Positions 63,256 to 64,000 of a stretch of DNA of 64,000 nucleotides are shown one piece after another. The notes under the pieces are model-generated. The model saw nothing but the letters and a program-made list of their open reading frames with translations. It ran no database searches and was not told the origin of the DNA. Each line of letters opens with the position of its first letter. Position 1 is the first letter of the stretch. The stretch covers positions 1-64,000 of the forward strand of contig NZ_JFHD01000007.1 of the NCBI RefSeq assembly GCF_000698575.1, given 5' to 3'. Source of the DNA: Caballeronia zhejiangensis (GTDB lineage Bacteria > Pseudomonadota > Gammaproteobacteria > Burkholderiales > Burkholderiaceae). The translations under genes and the position numbers were made by a program.

Positions 63256-63753
63256 TCAGGCAATCAGAAACGGCGTCCGATCTTTAACCGATGCGAGCCA
63301 TGCGGGTGCGCGGCCACGACCGCTCCACGTTGCGCCGCTTTCCGGATCGCGATAGAGCGCGGGTTGAGGGCCGCGCGGTTGTCCCTTTGCTTTGCGCTTG
63401 ACAGCAGCGCGCGTTTTTCCTTTAGCCTTGGTTCCCTGCGCGCTTGCTCCAACCGCAAACTTGCTACGGTCCTTTGCATTGGCGATCCAGCCCGGCGCGC
63501 GTCCGCGGCCGCTCCAGGTCGCACCGGTCTTTGGATCCCGATAGGCGACTGCGCCGGGCTTCTTCGCGGAAGCCGAACTGCCCGCCTTCTTGCGTGAACC
63601 GGAATAGCTTTCGATGTCCGAGATGGTCAATCCATGGCTCGACATCAGGTGATGAATCTTTTGCAGCGCATTCTCGGATTGTTTTGCAACGAGCGCATCC
63701 GCTTTCGCTTGAAGTGCTTCGATACGCGCCTGAATACTTTCTAGCGTTGACAT
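63256..63753 (-). CDS. H-NS-family nucleoid protein with duplicated DNA-binding motif
   Basis: 165 residues. The N-terminal ~45 residues form a coiled-coil oligomerisation region. The H-NS AT-hook-like motif occurs twice: 71-98 (YRDPKTGATWSGRGRAPGWI) and 134-161 (YRDPESGATWSGRGRAPAWL), separated by a Lys/Ala-rich linker. Standard family members have one copy in ~100 residues. It should silence AT-rich, horizontally acquired DNA. Confidence 0.93.
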   Translation of the reverse strand: MSTLESIQARIEALQAKADALVAKQSENALQKIHHLMSSHGLTISDIESYSGSRKKAGSSASAKKPGAVAYRDPKTGATWSGRGRAPGWIANAKDRSKFAVGASAQGTKAKGKTRAAVKRKAKGQPRGPQPALYRDPESGATWSGRGRAPAWLASVKDRTPFLIA

Positions 63754-64000
63754 GAGTTACCTCTAATAGATCGTCGATCGCACTATGCCATGCACATCCG
63801 CAATGCGCTAGAGGAGATTCGTGTAAATGCGTAGCAGTGGAAAGTCTAGAATATCGCTCCAGGACGGTAAGTGGTGAGACGCACATTGCAAATCCAGATT
63901 TCACTCCGGTTCGAATAAGAAATGGAAGTTGCTTTAGACATTTTCTTATCCGTTCGTGCGCGTCTCCATGTTGCGAAACATCAATCGTCAATTGCAGTAA
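63754..64000. other. Upstream region of the H-NS-like gene
   Basis: No gene seen in the last 247 bases. It is AT-richer than average, as usual for promoters of H-NS-type genes. Confidence 0.4.

Overview
The window is GC-rich, densely coded DNA from a beta-proteobacterium, most likely Burkholderiaceae of the Caballeronia/Paraburkholderia/Burkholderia type. The reasons are gene content (an H-NS-like protein with YRDP..TWSGRGRAP motifs, DUF4148, Kup, HPP and ClC proteins, many LysR/GntR regulators), codon usage and the abundance of GC-rich shadow reading frames. No rRNA, tRNA, CRISPR array, prophage or transposase gene was seen.

Layout. 1-3260: a leftward HPP - MarR - ClC channel unit with a candidate operator upstream; the ClC gene runs off the left edge. 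3490-7300: a DUF3857/transglutaminase-like exported protein facing a caspase-fold/formylglycine-generating-enzyme fusion. 7616-8539: two tandem DUF4399 secreted proteins. 8790-22710: the most interesting block, an apparent sigma-54-controlled type I secretion system for double-glycine-leader peptides. It holds two precursor genes with leaders aligned to the residue, an outer-membrane TolC-like lipoprotein, a twin-FHA membrane protein, an HlyD adaptor, a PpiC/SurA-like isomerase, an ABC exporter fused to two cyclic-nucleotide-binding domains and a C39 peptidase, a sigma-54 activator, a PP2C phosphatase and an LRAT-fold protein. Strong -24/-12 promoters precede both precursor genes and the LRAT gene. 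An array of CCAACA/TGTTGG half-sites and a consensus-matching IHF site lie between the divergent pair.

22.9-27.1 kb: 4-hydroxyphenylpyruvate dioxygenase-like gene, then an ECF sigma/anti-sigma pair divergent from a metallophosphoesterase/cupredoxin pair. 27.5-33.7 kb: a branched-chain amino-acid ABC transporter (substrate-binding protein, LivH, a LivM-LivG fusion, LivF) interrupted twice by near-identical ~0.6 kb palindromic repeats. 33.7-45.0 kb: shikimate-dehydrogenase-like enzyme, Kup, CoA-transferase, APC permease, peroxiredoxin, ferritin-like protein, GntR regulator, PanE, DUF4148 and DUF427 proteins.

45.0-52.7 kb: an ArgP-like LysR gene broken by an in-frame stop, an aminotransferase, and a periplasmic methionine-sulfoxide repair set (MsrA, DipZ-like, MsrB) divergent from a two-component system. 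52.7-53.65 kb is a gene-poor stretch with two leftward-oriented terminator hairpins. 53.65-64 kb: LysR/MFS pair, GntR-controlled Rieske oxygenase plus VanB-type reductase, a two-domain alpha/beta hydrolase with altered nucleophile elbows, Ohr, a glyoxalase-fold protein and an H-NS-like protein with a duplicated DNA-binding motif.
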